In this document: positions 17,040-26,936 of the stretch, one piece after another
Numbering within the stretch: position 1 is the stretch's first letter
Layout: each line of letters begins with the position of its first letter
Assembly: GCF_000967915.1 (NCBI RefSeq)
Contig: NC_022549.1
Coordinates: forward strand, 186,001 to 250,000
Direction of reading: 5' to 3'
From: Paracholeplasma brassicae
Lineage (GTDB): Bacteria > Bacillota_I > Bacilli_A > Acholeplasmatales > UBA5453
DNA: 64,000 nucleotides
Notes under the pieces: model-generated
What the model saw: the letters and a program-made list of their open reading frames with translations, nothing else
What the model was told of the DNA's origin: nothing
The model's database searches: none
Position numbers and translations under genes: made by a program

Positions 17040-17055
17040 GCGGCCGTTTGGCCGC
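17040..17055 (+). other. Intercistronic hairpin mglB-mglA
   Basis: GCGGCC, loop GTTT, GGCCGC, with no T-run after it. Such a structure after a binding-protein gene commonly protects the upstream mRNA or lowers expression of the downstream transporter genes; that role is inference. Confidence 0.55.
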
Positions 17056-17135
17056 TTATGATGTTATTAATCCAAAAGTTTGATAGGAATATAGATTTTT
17101 GGATTAATGAATATGACAGGATTGGTGGGTTAACT

Positions 17136-18626
17136 ATGGAATACATCTTAAAAATGGAAGGGATCTCAAAATCATTTCCAGGTGTAAAAGCGTTAGATAA
17201 AGTAAATTTATTTGTAAGACCGGGTAGCGTACACTCCTTAATGGGTGAAAACGGGGCCGGTAAATCAACATTGATGAAATGCTTATTCGGCATTTATTTT
17301 GAAGATGAAGGCGAGATTTTTCTAGAAGGGAAAAAAGTCAAATTCTCAAGTTCTAGACAAGCCTTAACCAGTGGGGTTGCGATGGTTCAACAAGAGTTAA
17401 ACCAAGCGGTCAAACGAAACGTCATGGATAACGTTTGGCTTGGCAGATACCCAAAGATTGGGCCAATGGTCGATCATAAAAAAATGTACCAAGACACCTT
17501 AGAGATTTTTAAGACCTTAGAAATTACCGTTGATCCAAAAGAAACCATGTCGAATTTGAGTGTTTCTCAAAGACAAATGGTTGAGATTGCAAAAGCGGTG
17601 AGTTATGACGCAAAAGTAATCGCGTTTGATGAACCAACTTCCTCTTTAACCGATAAAGAAATCGAACACTTATTTTCAATCATCGATAAGTTAAAGAAAA
17701 AAGGCTGTGGGATTATTTATATCTCACACAAAATGGATGAAATCCTACGTATCTCTGATGATGTGACCATCATGCGTGATGGTAAATGGATCTCAACAAC
17801 ACCAGCCAAAGACTTAACGATTAATTCAATCATTAAGCAAATGGTCGGTCGTAGTCTTGATAACCGTTTTCCGGATAAAACAAACAAACCAGAAGGTAAA
17901 ATCTTAGAAGTTAAGAACTTTAGTGCGTTATACAAAAATCACATCGAAGAAGTGAGTTTTGATTTAAAGAAAGGTGAGATTTTAGGTCTTGCTGGACTTG
18001 TAGGGGCAGGACGCACCGAAGTCCTTGAAATGATTTTTGGTATCACGTCGAAAAAATCAGGTGATTTGATTTTAAATGGCAAAAAAATCGACAACAAGAA
18101 TTCACGACAAGCCATTAAAAACGGCTTTGCCTTATTAACTGAAGAACGACGTGCCACAGGGATTTTTGGGGTACTAAACATTTTAGAAAATGCCACCTTA
18201 TCCAATTTAAAATCCTATCAAAACAAGGTCTACTTGAAGCACGATCCAATGAAAGAAGATACCAAATGGGTGATTGACTCAATGCGTGTTAAAACACCAG
18301 GTCAACACACTAAGATTGGTAGCCTTTCTGGTGGGAACCAACAAAAAGTGATTATCGGCCGCTGGTTATTAACCAAACCAGAAGTGCTACTCTTAGATGA
18401 ACCAACCAGAGGGATCGACGTTGGCGCGAAATATGAGATTTATCAATTAATGATTAATCTCGCATCAACGGGCAAATCCATCATCATGGCATCCTCAGAA
18501 ATGCCAGAGTTACTTGGTATTTGTGATCGAATTTTAGTGATGAGTAATGGTCGTGTGGCTGGCATCGTTGATGCTAAGACAACGACTCAAGAAGAGCTGA
18601 TGAGTTTATCAGCGAAATACATGTGA
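17136..18626 (+). CDS. mglA: Galactose/methylgalactoside ABC transporter, double ATPase MglA
   Basis: Cytosolic ATPase of a CUT2 sugar importer with two tandem ABC domains in 496 residues. The first has [28 protein letters not shown] and AFDEPTSSL. The second has the degenerate Walker [15 protein letters not shown], then [14 protein letters not shown] and [11 protein letters not shown], as usual for RbsA/MglA proteins. The start ATG 17136 follows TTGGTGGG; an upstream extension of the frame to 17058 has no ribosome-binding site and would overlap the hairpin region. Confidence 0.95.
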   Translation: MEYILKMEGISKSFPGVKALDKVNLFVRPGSVHSLMGENGAGKSTLMKCLFGIYFEDEGEIFLEGKKVKFSSSRQALTSGVAMVQQELNQAVKRNVMDNVWLGRYPKIGPMVDHKKMYQDTLEIFKTLEITVDPKETMSNLSVSQRQMVEIAKAVSYDAKVIAFDEPTSSLTDKEIEHLFSIIDKLKKKGCGIIYISHKMDEILRISDDVTIMRDGKWISTTPAKDLTINSIIKQMVGRSLDNRFPDKTNKPEGKILEVKNFSALYKNHIEEVSFDLKKGEILGLAGLVGAGRTEVLEMIFGITSKKSGDLILNGKKIDNKNSRQAIKNGFALLTEERRATGIFGVLNILENATLSNLKSYQNKVYLKHDPMKEDTKWVIDSMRVKTPGQHTKIGSLSGGNQQKVIIGRWLLTKPEVLLLDEPTRGIDVGAKYEIYQLMINLASTGKSIIMASSEMPELLGICDRILVMSNGRVAGIVDAKTTTQEELMSLSAKYM

Positions 18627-18634
18627 GGTAAGCT

Positions 18635-19723
18635 ATGAATAAACCAAATGAAACAATTAAAGCACCGCTAAGCGAACAAGAAATCTTAGCGAAAAAAGAA
18701 CTTAAAGAACAACGTAAGAGAGACATTAGTGAATTTATCATTAATTACTCCCTCTATATTTTATTAGTCGGATTCATCATTTTTGTTACCATCATGAGAC
18801 CGAGATTTATCTCGATAAACTCAATTGTCAACATCATCACTCAAACGGCGTTTCGTTTACCGATTGCCTTAGGGGTTGGTGGGATCATCGTCTTAACGGG
18901 TACCGACCTGAGTGCTGGGCGTATCATTGGCTTAACAGCCATCATTACGGCCTCACTACTTCAACGCGGGGATTACCCAAACATTATGTATGAAGGCTTA
19001 GCAAATAACCCAATGCCAATTTTACTCGTGTTATTGATTGTTGTGATTGTTGGTGGGATCTTCGGGGCATTTAATGGCTTCTTTGTTGCTAAGTTTAAAC
19101 TACACCCATTTATTGTAACGTTATCGACTCAACTGATTGTTTATGCCATTAGCTTACAATACATTCAACTTGGTAAAAATAACGGTCAACCAGTGGGTGG
19201 ATTAAGACCAGACTTCTCAGATAAAATTATTGGTAGTGTCAGTATCTTCGGTATTAACATTCAGTTTTTAGTATTCTATGCCATCATTCTGGTTGCCTTA
19301 ATGTGGTTTATTTGGAATAAAACCGTGATTGGTAAGAACATGTACGCCGTTGGTTGTAACCCAGAAGCCGCAAACGTTTCAGGGATCAGCGTGTTTAAAA
19401 CAATCATGACTGTCTTCATCATGGCAGGGATGTTATATGGGGTTAACGGCTTTTTCACAAGTGCTTATGTTGGCTCTAATAACGCCGCGACAGGGGTAAA
19501 CTTTGAGTTAGATGCGATTGCAGCCTGTGTGATCGGTGGTGTATCATTCTCCGGTGGGGTTGGTAAAATTAAAGGCGTTGTGATTGGGGTATTCCTACTT
19601 CAATTAATTACCGCATCTTTCATCTTCTTAGGCGTTGATGCGAACCTTCAATACGCAATTAAAGGGCTTGTTATCTTACTTGCTACCTCAATTGACATGA
19701 GAAAATATTTAGTACGTAAGTAA
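18635..19723 (+). CDS. mglC: Sugar ABC transporter permease MglC
   Basis: CUT2-family permease of 362 residues with about ten membrane segments following a charged cytosolic N-terminus of about 45 residues. The segments GGIIVLTGTDLSAGRIIGLTA, GAFNGFFVAKFKLHPFIVTL (both trimmed to GTDLSAG and GFFVAKFKLHPFIVTL) and AVGCNPEAANVSGI are family hallmarks. Follows mglA by eight bases. Its stop overlaps the start of a small downstream ORF. Confidence 0.94.
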   Translation: MNKPNETIKAPLSEQEILAKKELKEQRKRDISEFIINYSLYILLVGFIIFVTIMRPRFISINSIVNIITQTAFRLPIALGVGGIIVLTGTDLSAGRIIGLTAIITASLLQRGDYPNIMYEGLANNPMPILLVLLIVVIVGGIFGAFNGFFVAKFKLHPFIVTLSTQLIVYAISLQYIQLGKNNGQPVGGLRPDFSDKIIGSVSIFGINIQFLVFYAIILVALMWFIWNKTVIGKNMYAVGCNPEAANVSGISVFKTIMTVFIMAGMLYGVNGFFTSAYVGSNNAATGVNFELDAIAACVIGGVSFSGGVGKIKGVVIGVFLLQLITASFIFLGVDANLQYAIKGLVILLATSIDMRKYLVRK

Positions 19724-19875
19724 TGGAAGAAAAAGAAAAAGAAACCAAACAAGCCATTAAAAAAGGTGGCATGTATGAAAACATTGATGTATCAAAAAAA
19801 GGCCTGACAATCACCATTTTGGTGTTGTCCTTAGTCTTTGTGGCATTAATGATCTATTTAGTCGTTAGGGGATAA
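19723..19875 (+). CDS. Small single-pass membrane protein, 50 residues
   Basis: ATG overlaps the mglC stop by one base (TAATG). The charged N-terminal half (MEEKEKETKQAIKKGG) is followed by one membrane segment (ITILVLSLVFVALMIYLVV). The frame ends immediately before the next gene (TAA then ATG). The tight packing supports translation in the mgl operon. I do not recognise a family; it could be a small transporter-associated subunit. Confidence 0.6.
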   Translation: MEEKEKETKQAIKKGGMYENIDVSKKGLTITILVLSLVFVALMIYLVVRG

Positions 19876-20148
19876 ATGCTTATGGAGCTTATCATATTAT
19901 TAATTACGATGTCATCGTTTATGACCATCTACTTAATTAATAAGTCTATGTTATATCAAAAAAACCAAACTGGACCTAAAATTGAGGAATATCAAATCTT
20001 GATCACCTCAATGATTATGGGCAGCCTTGGTTATGTCTTTGCCTATTTCATGTTTGGATTTCGACATGAAAAGAAAAGGTATCATTACATCGAACTCGGA
20101 TTATTAGGTATACAGTGCTTAATCGTTCTATTTCTTCTCCTCAAATAA
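19876..20148 (+). CDS. Small membrane protein, 90 residues
   Basis: A hydrophobic protein with three likely membrane segments (about residues 3-22, 42-62 and 72-89). It follows the 50-residue ORF directly, so it is probably the last gene of the mgl operon. The start is either ATG 19876 or ATG 19882; the AGGGG upstream fits the second about as well as the first. No family recognised. Confidence 0.62.
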   Translation: MLMELIILLITMSSFMTIYLINKSMLYQKNQTGPKIEEYQILITSMIMGSLGYVFAYFMFGFRHEKKRYHYIELGLLGIQCLIVLFLLLK

Positions 20149-20174
20149 ATAGAAACGTGGGTAGGATAACCCTA

Positions 20175-20209
20175 AAGAAAAACACAGTCAAAATGGCTGT
20201 GTTTTTCTT
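20175..20209 (+). terminator. Bidirectional intrinsic terminator
   Basis: AAGAAAAACACAG / CTGTGTTTTTCTT stem with nine-base loop. A/T-rich arms serve both the mgl operon and the convergent minus-strand kinase gene. Confidence 0.82.
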
Positions 20210-20216
20210 ATCGCGT

Positions 20217-21512
20217 TTAAGACAAAAAATTTAGGATGAGTCTTAAATAAAAGACATGATTTTCGACTGAAAAATCAAGCATGGCTTGATTCTTTTTAGC
20301 AAAGGCAACCATGCTTAAGACCCCGGTACCATGGCCGTGTTCATTCGATATGGGTAGACCATCCTTAGAAAAGACAATGTCGTCAAAATAAGGGTTTGAT
20401 ATTTCTAAAAAGAGACTATCGTTTTTAAACCTAGAAGTTAAGGTGATCACACGATTGGACGCCTCAGGTATTTTTAAACACGCGTGGATCGCATTTTCAA
20501 TGGCATTTGAAAAGACAATCGCAAGCTCACTAGGGTTAATCGGTAAGACCTCTGGGATGTCTAGATTGGAGATCACCTCGATTTGTTCTAAAGAAGCGTA
20601 ATTGAGGTAATGTGAAAGGGCGGCGTTGATGACTTTATTTTTACAATACGATTTAGGGCTGACCTCAGATAAGGTTTGATCAAGGTCTTCTAAATAATGT
20701 GAGGCTTGTTTAAAATCTTTGGTCAAAATCAGTTCGTTAAGAATGGATAGGTGATGTCTTAGGTCGTGTTTGATGATCGCAATCTTTTCTTCGGCAAGAA
20801 AAATAGCCGCTGACTGTGCCTCAAGCGAGCTCACTTGAATACTCAACAGTTTTTTGTCACGCTCAAAGGAAATCTTCGATTCAATTTCTTGGAATAAGAA
20901 AAAGAGAACAACGTAGATGGATAAACCCAAAAACAGACCAACGTAGAGATGAATAAAATACTGTGGTCGGTATAAAATCGGATTTGGGACGAAACCGATG
21001 TAATAAGAAAGCACATAGGAGATGACCAAAACCAAGTTCAATATCCACCAGCCTTTATTGAGTGTTTTTACCATTTTTAAATAATGAGGCTGTATAAACC
21101 GATGAACAAATGGAAAGAAGAGTAAATAAGTGAGGACTCTAATGGTGGTATCAAGTAAAGGGTTATCTTTTTGAGTGGTTAAATAGGAAGCTAATAAACC
21201 ATTGACAATTGCGACGTTACCAAACACTTGGATGGATAACATAGCAAATAGAAGCTTTGCCCCTTTGTATATCGCGTAATAGGAATAAAGTAAAAAATTC
21301 GGTAGTAAGAGCGTTAAAAAGAAAAAACGGATATAAAAGTCAGATAAACCAAGGGAATCAATCATAAATGCGTTGGCTACTGTGATTAAAAACATACCAG
21401 AAATGATGATCAAACGGTGTTTCTTAACTGGTGGTTTTAAAGGCACTAGAATTAAAAGAAAATAACAGGCAAAGGCTTGTGAAATAAAGAGTCTGACAAT
21501 CGTTGGGTTCAT
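20217..21512 (-). CDS. GHKL-type (AgrC-like) sensor histidine kinase
   Basis: About six N-terminal membrane helices (residues 1-200) are followed by a cytosolic kinase core. HDLRHHLSILNEL carries the likely phospho-histidine, FSNAIENAIHACL is the N-box, and HGHGTGVLSMV is the G-box, as in the HPK10/AgrC and CitA/DcuS-like GHKL group. The start is ATG 21512 or GTG 21515, after AGAGGGGG. It lies directly downstream of the LytTR regulator and is probably its partner. The signal is unknown; AgrC relatives sense peptides, but no agrBD-like genes are visible here. Confidence 0.87.
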   Translation of the reverse strand: MNPTIVRLFISQAFACYFLLILVPLKPPVKKHRLIIISGMFLITVANAFMIDSLGLSDFYIRFFFLTLLLPNFLLYSYYAIYKGAKLLFAMLSIQVFGNVAIVNGLLASYLTTQKDNPLLDTTIRVLTYLLFFPFVHRFIQPHYLKMVKTLNKGWWILNLVLVISYVLSYYIGFVPNPILYRPQYFIHLYVGLFLGLSIYVVLFFLFQEIESKISFERDKKLLSIQVSSLEAQSAAIFLAEEKIAIIKHDLRHHLSILNELILTKDFKQASHYLEDLDQTLSEVSPKSYCKNKVINAALSHYLNYASLEQIEVISNLDIPEVLPINPSELAIVFSNAIENAIHACLKIPEASNRVITLTSRFKNDSLFLEISNPYFDDIVFSKDGLPISNEHGHGTGVLSMVAFAKKNQAMLDFSVENHVFYLRLILNFLS

Positions 21513-21516
21513 CACA

Positions 21517-22242
21517 TCAATAACCCCCTCTAAGCGTATAATCAAGGTATTGTTTTCTAACGAGTGTTCGTCTGTTTTTTGATATTGGAATAAAGGCTTG
21601 GTTGTTCATAATAAAACCATCAGGCACCATTTTTAAGACGTGATTAAGATTGACTAAATAAGATCGGTGTGAAAGGATGAATGATTGATGTTCAAATAAC
21701 GATGGAATCGTCTTTGAAAAAGTCGTACGGTAGAACTTACTTTTGATGACCGATTCTGTGGTCGTAAAGTAAAGCACGTGATCACGGTATTCAATCCATT
21801 TGATGTCAAGTAGGTTAAGCGTGATGCGTTCCGTTCTGGTTTCTATTTGGTATTTGACTGTTTTCTTTTTGACTAAATGGCTGGCCATTGCTAAAGCGTC
21901 ATTTAGCTCACTCGCTTTTAATGGTTTGATTAAATACCGAATGGCCAACATCTCATACGCATCAAGTGCGTATTCTTTAGAGGCGGTTAGAAAAATAATG
22001 ACCGCATCTTTGTTGTGTTTTCGTATGACCTTAGCAAGTTCAATCCCACTGAACTCGGGCATCAAAACGTCTAAAATAAAGACATCCGTGTGAGTTAAAA
22101 TCGTTTGATCATCAATGACTAGTTTAGGGTTTAAAAAGTAGGTCACATCAAGATCAAAACGGGTGATAACGTCTTTTTTTAACAGTGTTTTTAGATGAGT
22201 CATTTCGTTTTGATTGTCTTCACAAACCACCAGTTTTATCAT
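21517..22242 (-). CDS. LytTR-family response regulator (AgrA/LytR-like)
   Basis: This 241-residue regulator has an N-terminal receiver domain (VVCEDN at the start, phospho-acceptor in FILDVLMPEFSG) and a C-terminal LytTR DNA-binding domain. The latter shows the typical IKWIEYRDHVLYF and FILSHRSYLVNLNHV segments. LytTR proteins bind pairs of nine-base direct repeats spaced by about 12 bases, and such a pair lies upstream at 22355-22384. Transcribed before the kinase gene as a two-gene unit; its stop TGA is two bases from the possible GTG start of the kinase. Confidence 0.92.
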   Translation of the reverse strand: MIKLVVCEDNQNEMTHLKTLLKKDVITRFDLDVTYFLNPKLVIDDQTILTHTDVFILDVLMPEFSGIELAKVIRKHNKDAVIIFLTASKEYALDAYEMLAIRYLIKPLKASELNDALAMASHLVKKKTVKYQIETRTERITLNLLDIKWIEYRDHVLYFTTTESVIKSKFYRTTFSKTIPSLFEHQSFILSHRSYLVNLNHVLKMVPDGFIMNNQAFIPISKNRRTLVRKQYLDYTLRGGY

Positions 22243-22354
22243 AAGTCACCTCTAGGTATGCCTTCTTATTAATCTTTATTGATTAAGTGTGTATTACGAA
22301 CTCATTGTTTACTTAATTAGAGCAATATAATTTTATCACAAAGAGACCAATAAG

Positions 22355-22384
22355 ACAATTAAGTGATGAAGTGTCCCTTTTAAG
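22355..22384 (+). promoter_or_regulatory. LytTR-type direct repeat
   Basis: ACAATTAAG (22355-22363), 12 bases, then CCTTTTAAG (22376-22384). Spacing equals that of AgrA/LytTR sites, and the first half matches eight of nine consensus positions while the second matches about six. It lies between the LytTR regulator gene and the candidate RNA, 28 bases before the -10-like TATGAT at 22412. Confidence 0.45.
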
Positions 22385-22423
22385 TGATTGGTCTTTAAAA
22401 TATCGTTGACTTATGATAGATTA

Positions 22424-22604
22424 AACGCATAAACATAGACAACCATAAGCGTGTAAAACCCTGTGATTTGTTTAGAAGTTTAGAGACGTCAAGACTTAGA
22501 ATGAATATACCCTGAACTCCCCCCACGAGTTGGTCTATTTGGCTAGGTCTTTTGTCTTTATATGAGGGTTATATTTAGAAAAAACACAAATTTTGTGTTT
22601 TTTT
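22424..22604 (+). ncRNA. Candidate structured regulatory RNA with C-rich loop
   Basis: The region has no coding frame but folds well. An outer stem AACCCT / AGGGTT encloses a rod formed by AGAGAC/GTCTTT and AAGACTTAG/CTAGGTCTT, capped by AACTC-CCCCCAC-GAGTT with an all-C-rich loop. A terminator hairpin with T-run follows at 22577. Possible promoters are TATGAT (22412-22417), or TTGACT (22406) with TAAACA (22430). The closing stem, bulge and rod are 6S-RNA-like. The CUCCCCCCAC loop instead suggests an antisense RNA acting on G-rich ribosome-binding sites. This fills most of the 363-base gap; the rest is the regulator's promoter region. Confidence 0.5.
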
Positions 22605-22605
22605 C
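22577..22605 (+). terminator. Bidirectional intrinsic terminator
   Basis: AAACACAAA / TTTTGTGTTT with A-run before and T-run after. It can end both the plus-strand RNA and the minus-strand reductase gene. Confidence 0.7.
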
Positions 22606-23553
22606 TTAATGTTTATAAGTCATGGTTTTCTTGGGATTTAAGTACTTTGAGATCGATGAAACCGCGGTGGCTGCTTCACCCATGCCAGATGAAATCATTT
22701 TGATCTTACCAGGATAGGTAACTGAGTTGCCTGCGGCATAAATGCCTTTATGACTGGTTTCCATGTTGGTTTTTACTGTGATTAAGCCGTTATCGGTTTT
22801 TATGCCATACGCTTCGTAATCAGGTTTAATTGGGACGTTACCATAAAAGACCAGAAGCGCATCGGTTTTAAGTGTTGTCGTTTCTTTTGTCTCTAGGTGT
22901 TTGATCACAAGGGACGCTACCTTAGTTGTTCCTTCCATACGGATTGGTTCATAAGGTGTATAGACCTTAGCAAACGATTTGACTTGTAAGACGTTGTTTT
23001 CGTGGGCTCGAAAATCAGCTCTTCGGTGAACCACGTTAATGGATTTTGCGTAGGGTTGTAGGCTTAAGGCAAAATCAATGGAAGAATCGCCGCCACCTAA
23101 GATTGTGATGTCTTTGTCTTTAAAGTCGCTTAAACGCTCAACGAAATAGTGGATGTTATCAAACGCTTTTTCATTAGGTAGTCCAAGAGGTCGTGGTCGA
23201 AACATCCCACCACCATTACAAAACAAGATGGTCTTTGAAAAATAGACCCCTTTGTTTGTAATAATTTTGTAGTAATCTTCTTCGTGAACAAAATCAAGAA
23301 TTTGGATGTTTAACAGGATACGATCGGTTTGTTGTTGAGTTAAATATTGTTGGTATAAAGACAAAATGAGTTCACCTGCCGTTGTTTTTGGAAAACCAGG
23401 CATGTCATAAATATTCTTTTCTTTATATAGGTTTAGTGTACCACCGTAAAGATGGCTAGATTCTAATACGATGGCATCTAGGTTGTGCATCGCACAAAGC
23501 GTGGCGGCGTATAGACCCACAGGGCCACTACCAATGATGATAACGTCTTGCAT
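22606..23553 (-). CDS. Ferredoxin/flavodoxin-NADP+ reductase, thioredoxin-reductase-like
   Basis: This 315-residue flavoprotein has an N-terminal FAD motif (IIGSGPVGLYAA), a second Rossmann motif for NAD(P)H (ILGGGDSSIDFAL) with HRRADFRAHE, and the C-terminal GIYAAGN motif. It lacks the CxxC redox pair of thioredoxin reductases, so it best fits the YumC/type-2 ferredoxin-NADP reductase group. It probably links NADPH to ferredoxin or to the flavodoxin at 40.4 kb. Monocistronic, with a minus-strand promoter (TATACT) just upstream. Confidence 0.85.
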   Translation of the reverse strand: MQDVIIIGSGPVGLYAATLCAMHNLDAIVLESSHLYGGTLNLYKEKNIYDMPGFPKTTAGELILSLYQQYLTQQQTDRILLNIQILDFVHEEDYYKIITNKGVYFSKTILFCNGGGMFRPRPLGLPNEKAFDNIHYFVERLSDFKDKDITILGGGDSSIDFALSLQPYAKSINVVHRRADFRAHENNVLQVKSFAKVYTPYEPIRMEGTTKVASLVIKHLETKETTTLKTDALLVFYGNVPIKPDYEAYGIKTDNGLITVKTNMETSHKGIYAAGNSVTYPGKIKMISSGMGEAATAVSSISKYLNPKKTMTYKH

Positions 23554-23718
23554 AAGTTTGCCTCATTTCTATTTAAAAAAGTTTCTTATATAGTATAACA
23601 CGACATTTGATGATTTGACATTCAAAATATCAATTAGATGCGTCTAATTATTTATAATTACACGAGATAAAAATAGGAATAAATCTAGATAACTAAGCGT
23701 TTAAAACAGGTTTTGATG

Positions 23719-23734
23719 ATTAAAACGTTTTCAT
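23719..23734 (+). promoter_or_regulatory. cre/LacI-type operator candidate upstream of pflB
   Basis: ATTAAAACGTTTTCAT; on the minus strand TGAAAACGTTTTAA, close to the CcpA cre pattern and sharing the AAAACGTTTT core with the operator at 29494. It lies about 85 bases before the pflB start, and a TATAAT -10 box is at 23769-23774. Confidence 0.4.
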
Positions 23735-23816
23735 TATAACTATGCGTGCGAATTGATTGATTAAACGATATAATGAGTTTGTAAAAAACGATTAATTTAA
23801 TAGGAGGAAATCGTCC

Positions 23817-26075
23817 ATGAAACAATGGGAAGGATTCAAAAAAGGTCTTTGGCAAGAAACTGTCGATGTCAGAGACTTTATCGTTAACAACTATGAAGAG
23901 TATCTAGGGGATGACTCATTCTTAGTTGGTCCAACAGAAGCATCTACAAAATTAAATCAACAATTCATTGATTTATTAGCAAAAGAAATCGAACTTGGTG
24001 GTGTCATCAGTGTTGACACAGACGTTGTGTCATCGATTACGTCACACAAAGCAGGTTACTTAGATAAGTCGCTTGAAAAAATAGTAGGTCTTCAAACGGA
24101 CGCACCTCTAGTTAGAGGTTTTCACCCATATGGGGGGATTAACGTTGCTGTCAAGGCAGCAGAAGCGTATGGTTATGAAATTAATCCAGAGCTTAAACAC
24201 ATTTTTACTGAGTATCGTAAGACACATAATCAAGGGGTATTTGATGCTTACAACTCAGAAATCAGAGCAGCCAGAAGTGCGGGCATTATCACCGGTCTTC
24301 CTGATGCGTATGGTAGAGGCCGTATCATTGGTGACTACCGCCGTGTGGCTCTTTATGGATTAGACTACCTAATCAATCAAAAGAAAGCAGAACAAAAGAG
24401 TTTATCGTTTCCAATGACGGAAAGAAAAATCCGTTTAAGAGAAGAAATTCAAGAACAAATCAACGCACTTGGTCGCTTAAAAACCTTAGGGGAATATTAT
24501 GGGTTTGACTTATCAAGACCAGCAGATAATGCGATGGAAGCTGTCCAATGGCTATATTTAGGTTATCTTGGTGCCGTTAAAGAGCAAAATGGGGCTGCGA
24601 TGAGTTTAGGTAGAACCTCAACATTCTTAGATATTTACATCGAAAGAGATTTAAAAGCTGGCATTATTAATGAAACAGACGCTCAAGAAATCATCGATCA
24701 TTTCATCATGAAATTGCGTATGGTTCGTTTTGCTAGAACACCTGAATACAATGAACTATTCACAGGCGATCCGACTTGGGTCACTGAGTCAATTGCAGGG
24801 ATGAACTTAGATGGAAGAAGCTTTGTTACTCGTACAAGCTTTAGATACCTTCAAACACTGTATAACTTAGGGACATCGGCTGAACCGAACCTTACCGTAT
24901 TATGGAGTGAATCATTGCCACAAAACTTTAAAAACTTCGCTGCTAAAGTATCGATTGATACATCATCGATTCAATACGAAAACGATGAATTAATGAGACC
25001 TGAACATGGTGATGACTATGCCATCGCATGCTGTGTTTCACCAATGGCAGTTGGTAAAGAAATGCAATTCTTTGGTGCACGTGCAAACCTTGCTAAAGCA
25101 CTACTTTACTCCTTAAACGGTGGTAGAGATGAAATGAGCGGCAAACAAGTCGCACCAAAAGGTGAAATCATCAAACCAGGCGTCTTAAATTACGATGAAG
25201 TGATGGTTAATTATGAAAAAACGTTAGAGTGGTTAGCAGAACTATACGTTGGCGCATTAAACATCATTCACTACATGCATGACAAATACGCTTACGAGTC
25301 ATTCGAAATGGCTTTACACGATAGAGATGTAACTAGATTTTTCGCAACCGGTGTTGCAGGCTTATCAGTAGTTGCAGATAGCTTATCAGCAATCAAATAC
25401 GCCACAGTCACACCAATCTATGATGAAGAATCCGGCTTAGTCGTTGATTTTAAAACCGAAGGGGAATTCCCTTGTTACGGGAATAATGACGACCGAGTGG
25501 ACCAAATCGCAGTGGATCTTGTTTCTAAATTCATGAACATGATTCGTAAACACGAGACTTACCGTGATTCAATTCCAACGATGTCTGTCTTAACCATTAC
25601 TTCAAACGTGGTATATGGTAAAAAAACAGGTAACACGCCAGATGGCAGAAGAAAAGGCGCACCGTTTGCACCTGGGGCAAACCCAATGCACGGTAGAGAC
25701 AATTCAGGGGCACTAAAATCCTTGATGAGTGTGGCTAAAATTCCATGTGAGTCTTGTGCCGATGGTATTTCAAATACCTTTACCATTGTGCCTCAAGCAC
25801 TTGGAAAAGAAGAAACAATGATGTTTGAAAACGTCATGGCAAGTGACATTAAGGTAGAAAACTTAGTCAATATCTTAGATGGCTACTTTACTGGTGGTGG
25901 TTACCACTTAAACGTCAACGTCTTAGTTAGAGAAAAACTGATTGAGGCAATGAATAACCCACACCTATACCCAAACCTTACCATTCGTGTGAGTGGGTAT
26001 GCCGTCAACTTTGCGTTATTAACTAACGAACAAAAGCGTGACGTTATTGCACGTACGTTCCATGAAACATTCTAA
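23817..26075 (+). CDS. pflB: Formate acetyltransferase (pyruvate formate-lyase)
   Basis: Glycyl-radical enzyme converting pyruvate and CoA to acetyl-CoA and formate. The 752-residue length matches PflB. The adjacent active-site cysteines are in IACCVSPM (Cys 405-406), and the glycyl-radical glycine is in RVSGYAVNF (Gly 727). Together with pflA, fhs and folD this supplies formate and C1-folates to purine and glycine synthesis. Preceded by a strong AGGAGG site. Its 3' end overlaps pflA by 14 bases. Confidence 0.97.
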   Translation: MKQWEGFKKGLWQETVDVRDFIVNNYEEYLGDDSFLVGPTEASTKLNQQFIDLLAKEIELGGVISVDTDVVSSITSHKAGYLDKSLEKIVGLQTDAPLVRGFHPYGGINVAVKAAEAYGYEINPELKHIFTEYRKTHNQGVFDAYNSEIRAARSAGIITGLPDAYGRGRIIGDYRRVALYGLDYLINQKKAEQKSLSFPMTERKIRLREEIQEQINALGRLKTLGEYYGFDLSRPADNAMEAVQWLYLGYLGAVKEQNGAAMSLGRTSTFLDIYIERDLKAGIINETDAQEIIDHFIMKLRMVRFARTPEYNELFTGDPTWVTESIAGMNLDGRSFVTRTSFRYLQTLYNLGTSAEPNLTVLWSESLPQNFKNFAAKVSIDTSSIQYENDELMRPEHGDDYAIACCVSPMAVGKEMQFFGARANLAKALLYSLNGGRDEMSGKQVAPKGEIIKPGVLNYDEVMVNYEKTLEWLAELYVGALNIIHYMHDKYAYESFEMALHDRDVTRFFATGVAGLSVVADSLSAIKYATVTPIYDEESGLVVDFKTEGEFPCYGNNDDRVDQIAVDLVSKFMNMIRKHETYRDSIPTMSVLTITSNVVYGKKTGNTPDGRRKGAPFAPGANPMHGRDNSGALKSLMSVAKIPCESCADGISNTFTIVPQALGKEETMMFENVMASDIKVENLVNILDGYFTGGGYHLNVNVLVREKLIEAMNNPHLYPNLTIRVSGYAVNFALLTNEQKRDVIARTFHETF

Positions 26076-26802
26076 AGGCAACACACATTCAGTAGAAACC
26101 ATGGGCGCATTTGATGGGCCAGGGATTCGTTATATCCTGTTTCTACAAGGATGTCCTTTAAGGTGTCAATTCTGCCACAACAGAGACACTTGGGATACGC
26201 AAGAAAACAAACTTCAAACACCTGAGGAAATTCTTGCGGATTATCAGAAATACAAAACATTTTATAAGAATGGGGGAATCACTGTTTCAGGCGGTGAACC
26301 ACTCTTACAAATCGACTTTTTAATTGAGCTCTTTACATTATTTAAAGCGCACAATATACATACATGCATCGACACATCGGGTGCGACCTTTACCCCACAC
26401 AATACAGAGAAGTTTGCGTCATTGATGAAGGTAACGGATTTGGTTTTATTAGATATCAAGCACATTGATGATGAAGGCCATAAAGTCCTTGTTGGGACAA
26501 CAAACAAACACATACTAGCGTTTGCTAAATACCTAAGTGATATTGATAAAGACGTCTACATTAGACACGTCTTACTCCCTGGCATTACAGGTACTGATGA
26601 CCAACTAACCAGATTAAGGAGTTTCTTAGATACACTAACAAACGTCAAACGAATCGATATCCTGCCTTACCACAAAAAAGGCATCGTCAAGTGGGAAATC
26701 AATCACTTTGACTATCCGCTTAAAGAATTAGAAGAACCTTGCAAGGATTTAATTATGAAAGCACACGATATTCTAAAGACCTGTTATGTATACAAGAAGT
26801 GA
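26062..26802 (+). CDS. pflA: Pyruvate formate-lyase activating enzyme
   Basis: Radical-SAM activase that installs the glycyl radical on PflB. The [4Fe-4S]/SAM motif CPLRCQFC is at Cys 31, 35 and 38, preceded by [19 protein letters not shown], a PflA hallmark, and followed by the glycine-rich SGGEPLLQ. The 246-residue length is normal. ATG 26062 lies within the end of pflB; no separate strong ribosome-binding site is seen, so translation probably depends on coupling. A flavodoxin gene and a flavodoxin reductase in this window could supply electrons. Confidence 0.95.
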   Translation: MKHSKGNTHSVETMGAFDGPGIRYILFLQGCPLRCQFCHNRDTWDTQENKLQTPEEILADYQKYKTFYKNGGITVSGGEPLLQIDFLIELFTLFKAHNIHTCIDTSGATFTPHNTEKFASLMKVTDLVLLDIKHIDDEGHKVLVGTTNKHILAFAKYLSDIDKDVYIRHVLLPGITGTDDQLTRLRSFLDTLTNVKRIDILPYHKKGIVKWEINHFDYPLKELEEPCKDLIMKAHDILKTCYVYKK

Positions 26803-26813
26803 ATTTAAGTCAA

Positions 26814-26846
26814 GCGATTCTATCCCTTTGGATAGGATTGTTTTTC
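26814..26846 (+). terminator. Intrinsic terminator
   Basis: Stem ATTCTATCC / GGATAGGAT (one G-T pair), loop CTTT, then T-run, after pflA. Confidence 0.8.
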
Positions 26847-26936
26847 TTTTATGGTAACTTTTGTTTGAAATCCCAAGGCTTTTCAGTTACAATATAATGA
26901 GCTAAGTAAAAGCACGATTAGAAAGAAGAAATAATT

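Noticed and set aside
22424-22604. Firm call of 6S RNA
   Set aside because: Closing stem, bulge and rod fit loosely, but I cannot verify conserved 6S positions by eye, and the C-rich loop fits another role; kept as an unclassified RNA.
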